From Bacteroidota bacterium (lineage in GTDB: Bacteria; Bacteroidota; Bacteroidia; Chitinophagales; BACL12), in NCBI GenBank assembly GCA_016718035.1, contig JADKEK010000001.1, positions 1,090,523 through 1,154,522 on the forward strand: 64,000 nucleotides of DNA, given 5' to 3'. Each line of letters opens with the position of its first letter. The stretch's first letter is position 1. The notes beneath the pieces are model-generated. The model made no database searches. It saw nothing but the letters and a program-made list of their open reading frames with translations, and was not told the origin of the DNA. The translations under genes were made by a program, and so were the position numbers. This document shows, piece by piece, positions 17,766-26,909 of the stretch.

Positions 17766-20153
17766 ATGCAATCAACAATGAAAAAAATTTTACTGAGCTG
17801 TCTTGCCGTCGCACTGGGATTTACGTCGGTTAAAGCACAAGTACCCGTTACTGTTAGCGGCGAAATTAACACGAATACCACGTGGACAAAAAACAACATC
17901 TATTTATTAAATGGATTTGTTTATGTAGAAGATGGTGCAACATTAACCATCGAAGCTGGAACCTTAATTAAAGGTGACAAAGCAACTAAAGGTACATTAA
18001 TTGTAACCAAAACAGGAACTATTCAGGCAGCAGGTACTGAATGTGAACCTATCGTATTTACATCTAACGAACCTGCAGGTACAAGAAATTACGGTGACTG
18101 GGGTGGTATCATCATTTTAGGTGAAGCACCAATTAACGTTGCCGGTGGTTCAGCAGTTATTGAAGGTGGTGTTGATACACCGGAAGGTGACGGTACTTAT
18201 GGTGGTGCCAATCCTTCAGATAACAGCGGTACATTACAATATGTGCGTATTGAGTTCCCTGGTATTCCTTTTTTACCTGGTAATGAAATTAACGGTTTAA
18301 CATTAGGTGCTGTTGGTAGTGGAACTACTATCGACCATATCCAAGTATCTTATTCAGGTGATGATTCATTTGAATGGTTTGGTGGTCGCGTTAATACCAA
18401 ATACTTAATTGCTTACCGTGGATTTGATGATGATTTTGACACAGACTTTGGTTACAGAGGTAAAAATCAATTTGGTTATGCTTTACGTGACCCTAACGTA
18501 GCTGACGTTTCAGGTTCAAACGGATTTGAACAAGATAATGATGCAACAGGTTCTGCTAATTCACCTTATTCAAAAGCATTATTTTCAAATTACACTATTG
18601 CCGGACCAAAAGTAAATACCGGTGATGTTGTAAACATTAACTACAAAAGAGGAGCTCACGACAGAAGAAATACACAAGCTTCTATTTATAACTCAATTAT
18701 TATGGGTTACCCTGAAACAGGATTAAAAATTGAAGGTACTAATACATCACAAAATGCGATGAACGATAGCTTACAATTTAAAAATAATATCCTTTCAGGA
18801 AACGTTGACGATTATATTTGTACAACATGTGATGTTGGATTTAATATTGATACTTGGGCGGCTTCAAATACCAACCAAACTTATTTAACCAACAACTTAG
18901 TAGGTTTAGTTGATGTATTTAATTTAAGTAATCCTGATCCACGTCCAACTGCAGGTTCTGCTCCTACTACAATTGGAACTTATTTTACAGGTTTATTAAG
19001 TGACCCTTTCTTTACACCAACATCTTATACTGGTGCATTTTCAACTTCAGACAACTGGACAGATGAATCATGGGTAAATTTTGACCCACAAAATACACCT
19101 TACACTACTGCAGGTATTAATAACAACCCTGTTGTAACTGCTTCAGTAACTAACGCAAGTTGTACAGGAACAGGTGCAATTGACGTATCAGTAACTGGTG
19201 GTGCAGGAAGTTATACTTATTCTTGGAGCGATGGTCCAACAACACAAGACCGTAGTTTCTTAAACGCAGGTTCTTACACTGTTACAGTTACCAGCAATGG
19301 TTGTTCAGTTGTAAAATCATACACTGTTAATGATGTTACAGTTGCAAAACCTACTAGTTTAGCACTTTCTTCAGTAACAAATTGTAGCGCTAAATTATCA
19401 TGGGTTGCAGCTGCTGGTGCAGCTTCTTACGAAGTTCGTTACCGTATTACAGGTGGTGTTTATAGTTCACCGGTTAACGTAGGCGCTGTTACTAATTATA
19501 CATTTACAGGTTTAAATGCAACAACTTCTTACGACTTCCAAGTGCGTTCAGTTTGTGCCGGTGGTGCAGAAAAAAGCGCTTATGTGAAAAAAACAACCAC
19601 TACATCAGCTTGTGGTGCTCCAACTTCAATGACAGCAACTGGTATTACCAGCAACTCTGCTACTATTAGCTGGGTGAATAGCTGTGATGCAGTTAGCTAT
19701 AACTTACAATATCGTAAAGTGCCTCAAAAAGCATGGACAACTGTTGTAGTAGTTCCAACTTCTAAAACTATTACCGGTTTACTCGCTAATACTACTTATG
19801 AATATAAAATAAGCACAAATTGTATCGGTGGTGGTGTTTCTACCTATTTACCACTCCAAACCTTTACAACTTTATTACGCACAGAAAACGAACTTATTGT
19901 TGACGCTGCTTCATTAGAAGTTAATCCAAACCCTGCTGCTGATAATGTATCAATTACTATTGCTGCTGAAGCAACTGTAACTGTTACTATCACGAATATG
20001 GTTGGACAAATTGTTTACAATATGCAAAATGTTCAGGTTAATGGTGCTGAAACTATTGACCTTTCATTAGAAGGTTATGAATCAGGATTGTATTTGGTTA
20101 ATATCCAAGGTAATAATATCAATGTTACCAAAGAGTTAGTTATAAGTAAATAA
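17766..20153 (+). CDS. T9SS-sorted protein with beta-helix-like N-domain and two FN3 domains
   Basis: A 795-aa exported protein; the start could also be the Met four codons in (MKKILLSCLAVALGF). After the signal peptide, residues ~30-440 form a domain rich in short Gly/Asn strands (VYVEDGATLTIEAGTLIKGDK, NYGDWGGIIILGEAPINVAGG, SGDDSFEWFGG, DDDFDTDFGYRGK) that looks like a right-handed beta-helix. A SprB-like segment (CTGTGAIDVSVTGGAGSYTYSW) follows, then two fibronectin type III domains (~535-705), then a T9SS type A sorting domain (LEVNPNPAADNVSITI, ESGLYLVNIQ). The N-domain is closely similar to that of the gene at 23178. Both flank a TonB receptor. Confidence 0.88.
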   Translation: MQSTMKKILLSCLAVALGFTSVKAQVPVTVSGEINTNTTWTKNNIYLLNGFVYVEDGATLTIEAGTLIKGDKATKGTLIVTKTGTIQAAGTECEPIVFTSNEPAGTRNYGDWGGIIILGEAPINVAGGSAVIEGGVDTPEGDGTYGGANPSDNSGTLQYVRIEFPGIPFLPGNEINGLTLGAVGSGTTIDHIQVSYSGDDSFEWFGGRVNTKYLIAYRGFDDDFDTDFGYRGKNQFGYALRDPNVADVSGSNGFEQDNDATGSANSPYSKALFSNYTIAGPKVNTGDVVNINYKRGAHDRRNTQASIYNSIIMGYPETGLKIEGTNTSQNAMNDSLQFKNNILSGNVDDYICTTCDVGFNIDTWAASNTNQTYLTNNLVGLVDVFNLSNPDPRPTAGSAPTTIGTYFTGLLSDPFFTPTSYTGAFSTSDNWTDESWVNFDPQNTPYTTAGINNNPVVTASVTNASCTGTGAIDVSVTGGAGSYTYSWSDGPTTQDRSFLNAGSYTVTVTSNGCSVVKSYTVNDVTVAKPTSLALSSVTNCSAKLSWVAAAGAASYEVRYRITGGVYSSPVNVGAVTNYTFTGLNATTSYDFQVRSVCAGGAEKSAYVKKTTTTSACGAPTSMTATGITSNSATISWVNSCDAVSYNLQYRKVPQKAWTTVVVVPTSKTITGLLANTTYEYKISTNCIGGGVSTYLPLQTFTTLLRTENELIVDAASLEVNPNPAADNVSITIAAEATVTVTITNMVGQIVYNMQNVQVNGAETIDLSLEGYESGLYLVNIQGNNINVTKELVISK

Positions 20154-20175
20154 ATCTTTAATTGCAGTTTAATTT

Positions 20176-20208
20176 AAAGCCCTCCCAATTCACGGGGAGG
20201 GCTTTTTT
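20176..20208 (+). terminator. Terminator between the secreted protein and TonB receptor
   Basis: AAGCCCTCCC and GGGAGGGCTT form a GC-rich stem followed by TTTTTT. It separates the first secreted-protein gene from the TonB receptor, which therefore probably has its own promoter. Confidence 0.85.
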
Positions 20209-20293
20209 GTTTACATTGGTTTGAAGTTAATCTAATGTTACAATAAAGATTAGGTAACATACCGGCGAGACCTTTGCATATAAATCTTACAAT

Positions 20294-23161
20294 ATGCAAC
20301 GGACTATCCGAATTTTATTTATTTTACTCATTTCATGCGCTACAACTACCGCCTGGAGCCAAACTGGCTCAATTGCAGGTGTGGTAATTGATGGCGAAAA
20401 TGCTGAAACTTTAATTGGAGCCACTGTTATAGTGGAAAATTTTCCGGGAAAAGGAGCTAGCACCGATATAGACGGACGCTACAGAATAGAAGGATTAACT
20501 GAAGGTACCTATTCGATTAAAATCAGCTACATTTCTTTCAAAACTAAAACTATTCCTGGTGTTACAGTTACAAAAGGCACAGTAACCAGTTTAGATATAG
20601 CTCTGGAAACAGAATCACAAAATGTTTTTGGCGATTCAATGGTGGTAGAAATTAAAGCACGCCCTCGTCAGGAAAACCTCAATACCGTTTTAGCTTTCCA
20701 ACAAAAAAATATTGCTCCCGCAGAAGTTATTTCACGTGATATTATCAGCAGAAGTCCTGATAAGAATACCGGTGAAGTACTGAAACGTATGAGCGGAACT
20801 ACGATTACCGATGGCAAGTTTGCTGTTATTCGCGGACTTAGCGACAGATATAATATTGCTTTAGTAAATGGTAATGTATTACCCAGCACAGAACCGGACC
20901 GTAAATCGTTTGCATTCGATTTATTTCCTTCTGCCATGTTGGATAATTTAATTGTAATAAAAGCTGCACAACCCAATTTACCCGGCGATTTTGCCGGTGG
21001 TATTATCATGTTGAATACACGTGATATTCCTGATGAAAATTTTGTGAGCATATCTATTGGTGGTGGTTATAATGCTGTTTCTACATTTAAAGAATATTAT
21101 ACTTATACCGGTGGAACAAAAGATTGGTTGGGTATTGATGATGGTATCAGACAATTACCTGATGCATTTCCGGCAAACAGAGACCTATTTGTAGATTTAT
21201 CGGTTGAGGAAAAAGCTAATCTTGGTAAATCGTTTGCTCCTTGGGGCGCATACAGCGAGGCTTCTACGCCTATTGATCAAAGTTATCAGGTATCGGCAGG
21301 ATATGTACATAAAGTAGGTGCAATTGGCGAATTTGGTGTAATTGGTGCTGTTACTTACAACAATTCTTACGCAACAAATTATATTGAACGCAACGATTAC
21401 GATAACGAAATAACACCAATTTACGAATACACCGATGATCAATATAAAAATAATGTATTGTGGGGTGGGTTATTAAACTTATCATATAAAATAAACGACA
21501 ATAATAAATTCAGTTTCAAAAACTCTTATTCAGTAAACTCTTCGGATATTACCACTATGCGTGGCGGATTAAACTATTCGAAAGCAGTAGAAGTACAAAA
21601 CGAATATTATGAGTTTAGTTCTAACCAATTAACGTCATCGATTGTAGGTGGCGACCATTTTTTAAGCGGTTCAAAAACAAAAATAAAATGGTCAGCGGGT
21701 ATCAATACCTTAAAACGCGACCAACCTAATTATCGCACCGTAAATTATTTCAAAAATATTACCCCATCATTTGAAGGTGATACCATGTTTCAAATGTCAC
21801 CTTCACCATTTGCCTCACCTGATAACTTAGGTATGTTCTACTCTTATATGGATGAAAAAACATTTACCGGTGGTGTAGATGTTACCATTCCATTTTCAAT
21901 AGGTGATGCCAAACAGGCTTTAGGCATTGGCGGAAGTTATTTAGCAAAAGACCGCACGTTCAACGCAAGAAACATGGGTATTGCTGCTTCAAACGATATT
22001 TATTTTAATCCTGATTATTATGAAATTGTCGTATTACCTGTTGGTGAATTGTTAAGCCCTGCTTATTTTGCTGACAGTTTATTTTATATCGATGAAATTA
22101 CAAACCCAAGTGATTTTTATGCTGCTACTCAAACAAACAAAGCAGTATATGCCATGTTAGATAATAAAATTGGCAATAAATTAAGAGTAGTTTGGGGAGC
22201 AAGAGCCGAATTTTTTAATCAAACAATTAGTTCATTCGAATTTGGTGCAAGCACTACTCCTACTCCTGTTGAAGTAGATACAAAAGAAACAGACAGCGTA
22301 GGGTTAAAATTTGATTTATTACCATCTGTAAATATTACTTATGCTGCTACTGAAAAAACAAATATTCGTGTTTCAGCATATAAAACTGTTGCTCGTCCTG
22401 AATTAAGAGAATTAGCACCATTTGGTTATTATGATATCGAAACAAACTCAAGCATTACCGGTAACCCAAGTTTATTAGCTACTAATATTTATAATGGCTA
22501 TGTTAAAGTAGAACACTTTTTTGGTGCAGGACAAGTAATTTCTGCTGGTGTATTCTACAAAAAGTTTATTGACCCAATCGGACAACGTTTTTATTTCGGA
22601 ACTGTTCGTGAATTAAAACCTATCAACGATTCATTAGCTACCGTTTATGGTGCTGAATTTGAATTGCGTAAAAATTTAGGATTTATTGCACGTGAAGTAA
22701 AATTCCTTGAACGTTTTACATTTAATACTAACCTCGCGTTAATTAATTCAAATACGCTGTTACACGTTGCTGACACTGCTATTGCAGGTGCTGCTGAACG
22801 CCAGTTACAAGGTCAAAGCGATTACGTTGTGAATTTCGGTTTAACTTATATCGAACCTATGAAAGGCATGTCGTTTACCGTTTTATTTAATCAGATTGGC
22901 CGCAGAATTTCTGAATATGGTAATGCGCAATATGATGATATATACGAAAACCCACGTCCATTATTAGATGGTCAGATTTCAATTCCATTTAATAAAGGTA
23001 ACGGTACCGTAAAAATGAACTTTAGCGATATGTTGAGCAAATATGCCATCTTCTATCAAGACTTAGATGAAGACGGAGCATATGATGAAACAATTGATAA
23101 TACTATCCGCAAAATTGACAGCGGTGCAAAAATTTCTTTATCTGTTAATTATAAATTCTAA
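20294..23161 (+). CDS. TonB-dependent outer-membrane receptor
   Basis: A 955-aa outer-membrane transporter. The signal peptide (ends near AWSQ) is followed by a carboxypeptidase-regulatory-like domain (GSIAGVVIDGENAETLIGATVIV ... VTSLDIALE, ~27-115), a plug domain (SPDKNTGEVLKRMSGTTI ... VIRGLSDRYN, ~150-255) and a ~650-residue beta-barrel ending in Phe (SLSVNYKF). There is no SusD-like partner, so it is not a typical Sus pair. Instead it lies 140 bases after and 16 bases before two paralogous secreted proteins, which suggests they bind or deliver its substrate (inference). Substrate unknown. Confidence 0.92.
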   Translation: MQRTIRILFILLISCATTTAWSQTGSIAGVVIDGENAETLIGATVIVENFPGKGASTDIDGRYRIEGLTEGTYSIKISYISFKTKTIPGVTVTKGTVTSLDIALETESQNVFGDSMVVEIKARPRQENLNTVLAFQQKNIAPAEVISRDIISRSPDKNTGEVLKRMSGTTITDGKFAVIRGLSDRYNIALVNGNVLPSTEPDRKSFAFDLFPSAMLDNLIVIKAAQPNLPGDFAGGIIMLNTRDIPDENFVSISIGGGYNAVSTFKEYYTYTGGTKDWLGIDDGIRQLPDAFPANRDLFVDLSVEEKANLGKSFAPWGAYSEASTPIDQSYQVSAGYVHKVGAIGEFGVIGAVTYNNSYATNYIERNDYDNEITPIYEYTDDQYKNNVLWGGLLNLSYKINDNNKFSFKNSYSVNSSDITTMRGGLNYSKAVEVQNEYYEFSSNQLTSSIVGGDHFLSGSKTKIKWSAGINTLKRDQPNYRTVNYFKNITPSFEGDTMFQMSPSPFASPDNLGMFYSYMDEKTFTGGVDVTIPFSIGDAKQALGIGGSYLAKDRTFNARNMGIAASNDIYFNPDYYEIVVLPVGELLSPAYFADSLFYIDEITNPSDFYAATQTNKAVYAMLDNKIGNKLRVVWGARAEFFNQTISSFEFGASTTPTPVEVDTKETDSVGLKFDLLPSVNITYAATEKTNIRVSAYKTVARPELRELAPFGYYDIETNSSITGNPSLLATNIYNGYVKVEHFFGAGQVISAGVFYKKFIDPIGQRFYFGTVRELKPINDSLATVYGAEFELRKNLGFIAREVKFLERFTFNTNLALINSNTLLHVADTAIAGAAERQLQGQSDYVVNFGLTYIEPMKGMSFTVLFNQIGRRISEYGNAQYDDIYENPRPLLDGQISIPFNKGNGTVKMNFSDMLSKYAIFYQDLDEDGAYDETIDNTIRKIDSGAKISLSVNYKF

Positions 23162-23177
23162 ATAAACATTTCAAATT

Positions 23178-25046
23178 ATGAAAAAACTGCAATCAATCTT
23201 AACAATTTTAATTATGCTGGGTTTAACAAGTGTTGCCCATGCACAATTACCAACAAAAGCCCTGACAGGTGAAATATCAGGCATTACGCGCAATCTCGTA
23301 AACGATACTGTGTATATTTTAACAGGATTCGTTTATGTTGAAGATGGTGCTACTTTAAATATCGAAGCGGGTACTATTATTCGCGGAGATAAAGACACAA
23401 AAGGAAGTTTGATCGTTACTAAAGGTTCTAAAATTTATGCTTTAGGAACTCCTGATCAACCAATTGTTTTCACCAGTAATCAACCGGAAGGTTCACGTAA
23501 TTATGGCGACTGGGGTGGAATTATCATTTTAGGTGATGCGCCAATTAACGTTGCCGGCGGAACTGCAGTAATCGAAGGTGGAGTGGATACACCTGAAGGT
23601 GATGCATCTTACGGTGGAGCTGATGCCTCAGACAATTCAGGTTCATTAACGTATGTGCGTATCGAATATCCTGGTATCGCATTTGTTCCTGGAAATGAAA
23701 TCAACGGCTTAACTTGCGGTGGTGTTGGTTCAAGCACAGTTTTAGACCATATTATGGTTAGCCGTTCAGGTGATGATGCATTCGAATTTTTTGGTGGAAC
23801 TGTAAATGGTAAATATTTAATTGCGCATAATACTTATGACGATGATTTTGATACTGACTTTGGTTTTCAGGGCAAAATACAATTCGGATTAGTAAAACGC
23901 GACCCGAATTTTGCTGACGTTTCAGGTTCTAATGGTTTTGAAAGTGATAATGATGCAACTGGTAGCACCAATTCACCACAAACCAATCCTACTTTTAGCA
24001 ATATGACTGTAGTTGGTCCTATTCAAAATGCAGGCGATGTAATTAATGTGAATTACAAACGTGGTGCACACTTACGCAGAAATACCAATACTGATATTTT
24101 TAATTCGGTTATAATCGGTTACCCAAGTGGAATTATGGTTGACGGTGCTTTATGTGAAGCTAGTGCAACTGCTAATTCATTAAAAGTTCAAAACTCAATT
24201 ATTGCCGGACACAACAACGATTTTGAAGTTGCTGTTGGTAGTAGTTTTGATGCGAATGCATGGTTTACTACTGCAGCTTATAACAACAGCATTTTAGATT
24301 TAAGCAGCGATGTAATGTTGACAGATGCATATAATATTACTTCTCCTAACTTCATACCTATGGGTGGTTCACCATTATTAAGCGGTGCATCATTTGTTGA
24401 AGCAGAATTAATTGGTTTGATTCCTACAACTTACAAAGGTGCTTTCGGTAATTTAGACTGGACTTCTTGTTGGGCTAACTGGGATCCACAAAATACTAAC
24501 TATGGTGAAGTACCGGGAACTATTGCTCCTGCTATTGCATCATTTGATATTTCCAATGCTGATTTAACAGTTTCATTTAATAACACATCAAGTAATGCCG
24601 TATCATATTCTTGGGATTTTGGTGATGAAACAACAACTGAAGATGTAAGTACTGAAGCTAATCCTTCATATACTTATCCTGCTTTAGGTGTGTATAATGT
24701 TGTGTTAACTGCAACAGGAACTTGTGCTGATCAAAATACTACATCACAATCATTAGACCTTTCAGTTGCTATTACTGATTTCAATAATATCAACAGTGTA
24801 AGTGTATATCCGAACCCTGCGAAAAATGCAGCCACAGTTGCAATTTCAGCTACTTCGAATACAACAGCTGATATTACTGTAACCGACATGACAGGAAGAG
24901 TGATATTACCGACAATTTCAGCCAATTTAATGAGCGGAAATAATTCGTATACTTTCAACACTTCAACATTAAGTTCAGGTGTATATCTTGTAAACGTTAC
25001 TAATGCAGGCGAAAACGCTGCATTACAATTAATCATAGCTAAATAA
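23178..25046 (+). CDS. T9SS-sorted paralogue with PKD domain
   Basis: A 622-aa exported protein with signal peptide (MKKLQSILTILIMLGLTSVAHAQ). Residues ~25-430 are the same beta-helix-like domain as in the gene at 17766 (VYVEDGATLNIEAGTIIRGDK, NYGDWGGIIILGDAPINVAGG, SGDDAFEFFGG). It lacks the FN3 pair and instead has a PKD domain (~455-530; SYSWDFGDETTTEDVS...YTYPALGVYNVVLTATG) and a T9SS type A sorting domain (VSVYPNPAKNAATVAI, SSGVYLVNVTN). It starts 16 bases behind the TonB receptor, so the two are probably co-transcribed. Confidence 0.9.
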   Translation: MKKLQSILTILIMLGLTSVAHAQLPTKALTGEISGITRNLVNDTVYILTGFVYVEDGATLNIEAGTIIRGDKDTKGSLIVTKGSKIYALGTPDQPIVFTSNQPEGSRNYGDWGGIIILGDAPINVAGGTAVIEGGVDTPEGDASYGGADASDNSGSLTYVRIEYPGIAFVPGNEINGLTCGGVGSSTVLDHIMVSRSGDDAFEFFGGTVNGKYLIAHNTYDDDFDTDFGFQGKIQFGLVKRDPNFADVSGSNGFESDNDATGSTNSPQTNPTFSNMTVVGPIQNAGDVINVNYKRGAHLRRNTNTDIFNSVIIGYPSGIMVDGALCEASATANSLKVQNSIIAGHNNDFEVAVGSSFDANAWFTTAAYNNSILDLSSDVMLTDAYNITSPNFIPMGGSPLLSGASFVEAELIGLIPTTYKGAFGNLDWTSCWANWDPQNTNYGEVPGTIAPAIASFDISNADLTVSFNNTSSNAVSYSWDFGDETTTEDVSTEANPSYTYPALGVYNVVLTATGTCADQNTTSQSLDLSVAITDFNNINSVSVYPNPAKNAATVAISATSNTTADITVTDMTGRVILPTISANLMSGNNSYTFNTSTLSSGVYLVNVTNAGENAALQLIIAK

Positions 25047-25063
25047 GTTTTCGTATTGTAAGA

Positions 25064-25094
25064 AAGGGGTCGCCGCGAGGTGGCCTTTTTTTTT
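25064..25094 (+). terminator. Terminator behind the TonB-receptor operon
   Basis: GGTCGCC - GCGA - GGTGGCC stem (two G-T pairs) followed by nine or more T. Confidence 0.8.
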
Positions 25095-25121
25095 GTACCT
25101 ACATGTGTAATTTTGTAACTA

Positions 25122-25284
25122 GAACTCATCTCAAAAATAGGTTTGTTTTAGTATTTTCAAGTATTCGCTCTTTAGCCGAGGCGCTTGAAGCAGCTCATAC
25201 TGGAGGAAGTACGGGCAATTCAAGCAACGAAGGATAAAGAGCGAAGACGAAGAAAAGACGCCAAAGGTATTTTTGAGATGAGTG
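25122..25284. mobile_element. MITE-like element with 16-bp terminal inverted repeats
   Basis: ACTCATCTCAAAAATA (25124-25139) and its exact inverse complement TATTTTTGAGATGAGT (25268-25283) bound a ~160-bp stretch with no gene. The inside also pairs: CGCTCTTTA...CGCTTGAA is matched by TTCAAGC...TAAAGAGCG, so the whole element can fold into one long hairpin. CTA flanks both sides (CTAG before, CTAA after), which fits the YTAR target duplication of IS5-type elements. It encodes no transposase. The right end reaches the apparent GTG start of the next open frame, so that start is rejected. Confidence 0.75.
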
Positions 25285-25305
25285 CTAATTGTAAATACAA
25301 ACAAT

Positions 25306-25650
25306 ATGCATATTACACCTGCAAACGCATTACAAACTTTACATCAATCGAATAAATTATTTATTTCGTTGTTTGAACATGGCAGTTTAGTTGTGGAAAT
25401 ATATCAACCACAAAAAGTAGACTTACAACAGCCACACGACCGCGATGAAGTATATGTGATTACAAATGGCCATGGACAATTTAATCACAACAATACTATC
25501 GTTTCAGTAAATACCGGCGATTTTTTATTTGTCCCTGCAGGTGACCCTCACCATTTTTTTGATTTTTCTGATGACTTTGCTACCTGGGTCATATTCTATG
25601 GCCCAAAAGGTGGAGAATTAAACACATTCGCACATGAAAATGAAAATTAA
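25306..25650 (+). CDS. Small cupin-domain protein
   Basis: A 114-aa single cupin from the ATG at 25306 (MHITPANALQTLH). The upstream in-frame GTG at 25282 lies in the MITE-like inverted repeat. The metal-binding motif 1 is recognisable as PHDRDEVYVITNGHGQF and motif 2 as GDFLFVPAGDPHHFFDFSDDFATWVIF; His, His, Glu and His are the likely ligands. Function beyond a small-molecule or metal-binding barrel cannot be inferred. It overlaps the DUF1272 gene by 11-17 bases. Confidence 0.85.
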   Translation: MHITPANALQTLHQSNKLFISLFEHGSLVVEIYQPQKVDLQQPHDRDEVYVITNGHGQFNHNNTIVSVNTGDFLFVPAGDPHHFFDFSDDFATWVIFYGPKGGELNTFAHENEN

Positions 25651-25819
25651 TTGCGAACACTGTAACGTCCCGTTACAACCCGAAGGTTTAGCCTATGTTT
25701 GTAGCTACGAATGCACCTATTGCAGTAATTGTGCGACTCAGTTTCAGCATATTTGCCCAAATTGTTCCGGCGAATTAGTCCGCCGCCCTAAGCGATTGCC
25801 AAAAGATAAAACACGCTAA
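25634..25819 (+). CDS. DUF1272 zinc-ribbon protein
   Basis: A 61-aa protein of the DUF1272 family. It carries four Cys pairs typical of small zinc-binding proteins: CEHC, CSYECTYCSNC and CPNC, plus the conserved LQPEGLAYVCSYECTYC core and a basic tail RRPKRLPKD. The start is either 25634 or the Met two codons in (MKINCEHC). It overlaps the cupin gene. Function unknown; redox or metal handling is only a guess. Confidence 0.88.
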   Translation: MKMKINCEHCNVPLQPEGLAYVCSYECTYCSNCATQFQHICPNCSGELVRRPKRLPKDKTR

Positions 25820-25882
25820 GTATTCCAATCGTTTGATTTTCTCAGTGCATTCCGGTAAATTTACTTTACTCAAAGAATTTTT

Positions 25883-26356
25883 ATGCACGCTAACGAACAA
25901 TTAATCCATAATTTTTATTCCGCTTTTTTGGATAAAGATTATCAGACTATGCAAAATAGTTATGCTGAAGAGGCAACTTTTTCCGATCCTGTATTTCAGC
26001 ATTTATCAGTACAAGAAGTAAGGGCAATGTGGGAAATGTTTTGTAAGCGTGGAAAGGACATGCAACTCACTTTTTCCATTCAACATGCCGATGATAAATA
26101 TGTGCATGCCACCTGGATTCCGAATTATACATTTTCTGCAACCGGCAGACCTGTCACCAATTATATCACTTCTAAATTTACCATTGTAGATAAAAAAATA
26201 GTGAACCATGTCGACCATTTTAATTTTTACAAATGGTCAAGTCAGGCATTAGGATTGAGCGGGACCTTACTCGGTTGGACACCAATGGTAAAAAATAAAG
26301 TGCGCAAAACAGCAATGAAAAATTTACATACTTTTATGCAAAAATCAGCTTCTTAA
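25883..26356 (+). CDS. SnoaL/NTF2-like protein
   Basis: A 157-aa protein with the NTF2-like cone fold signature: an N-terminal helix pair (NEQLIHNFYSAFLDKDYQTMQNSYAEEATFSDPVFQ) and sheet strands (MQLTFSIQHADDKYVHATWIPNYTFSATGRPV, HVDHFNFYKW). Members are small-molecule isomerase-like or binding proteins; the substrate is not predictable. It is four bases ahead of the GNAT gene, so they are probably one operon. Confidence 0.85.
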   Translation: MHANEQLIHNFYSAFLDKDYQTMQNSYAEEATFSDPVFQHLSVQEVRAMWEMFCKRGKDMQLTFSIQHADDKYVHATWIPNYTFSATGRPVTNYITSKFTIVDKKIVNHVDHFNFYKWSSQALGLSGTLLGWTPMVKNKVRKTAMKNLHTFMQKSAS

Positions 26357-26360
26357 TAAT

Positions 26361-26909
26361 ATGTCAATTCCAGCTACCACTTTACCCGAATTAATTACAT
26401 CAAGATTAATACTCAATCAGGTTCAAATTGAGGATGCACCGCAAGTGTTTATCTTACGTAACGACAAATTAGTAAACAAGTATGTCGATTTACCAGAAAC
26501 ACCGGATGAAGCCGCGGCTGCAAACTTTATTCATAAAGTAAACGATTACAATTTACAAAATAAAGGCAGATATTGGGCAATACGATTAAAGGACAATCCT
26601 CAGTTGATTGGTTCAATATGTTTGTGGAATTTTGATGACAATACCAATACAGCGGAATTAGGATTTACGCTGCTTACAGATTACTGGCGCAAGGGATATA
26701 TGCAGGAAGCGCTTCAATGTGTCCTTCAGTATGGTTTCGATGATTTACACCTTACAAAAATTGATGGCTGGACACACCAACTAAATGAAGCATCAATAGG
26801 ATTAATGGAAAAAGTGGGTTTTACCAGAAATTTCGAGTTAGAAAAACAAGCTATCGTAGATGAATCAGAAAAACATATGGTAATCTACACTATTCTAAAT
26901 CAGCACTAA
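26361..26909 (+). CDS. GNAT acetyltransferase (RimJ/RimL type)
   Basis: A 182-aa protein of the RimJ/RimL-like branch. It has the LITSRLILNQVQIEDAPQVF start, LIGSICLWNFDDNTNTAELGFTLLTDYWRKGYMQEAL with the acetyl-CoA loop (the usual Q/RxxGxG/A is loosely seen as WRKGYM), and LNEASIGLMEKVGFTRNF near the end. It transfers acetyl groups from acetyl-CoA to an N-terminus or small molecule; the target is unknown. It converges with ppx, overlapping by four bases. Confidence 0.92.
   Translation: MSIPATTLPELITSRLILNQVQIEDAPQVFILRNDKLVNKYVDLPETPDEAAAANFIHKVNDYNLQNKGRYWAIRLKDNPQLIGSICLWNFDDNTNTAELGFTLLTDYWRKGYMQEALQCVLQYGFDDLHLTKIDGWTHQLNEASIGLMEKVGFTRNFELEKQAIVDESEKHMVIYTILNQH

Noticed and set aside
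25282..25305. GTG start for the cupin protein
   Set aside because: It lies in the MITE-like terminal repeat; the ATG at 25306 begins the family-like part.
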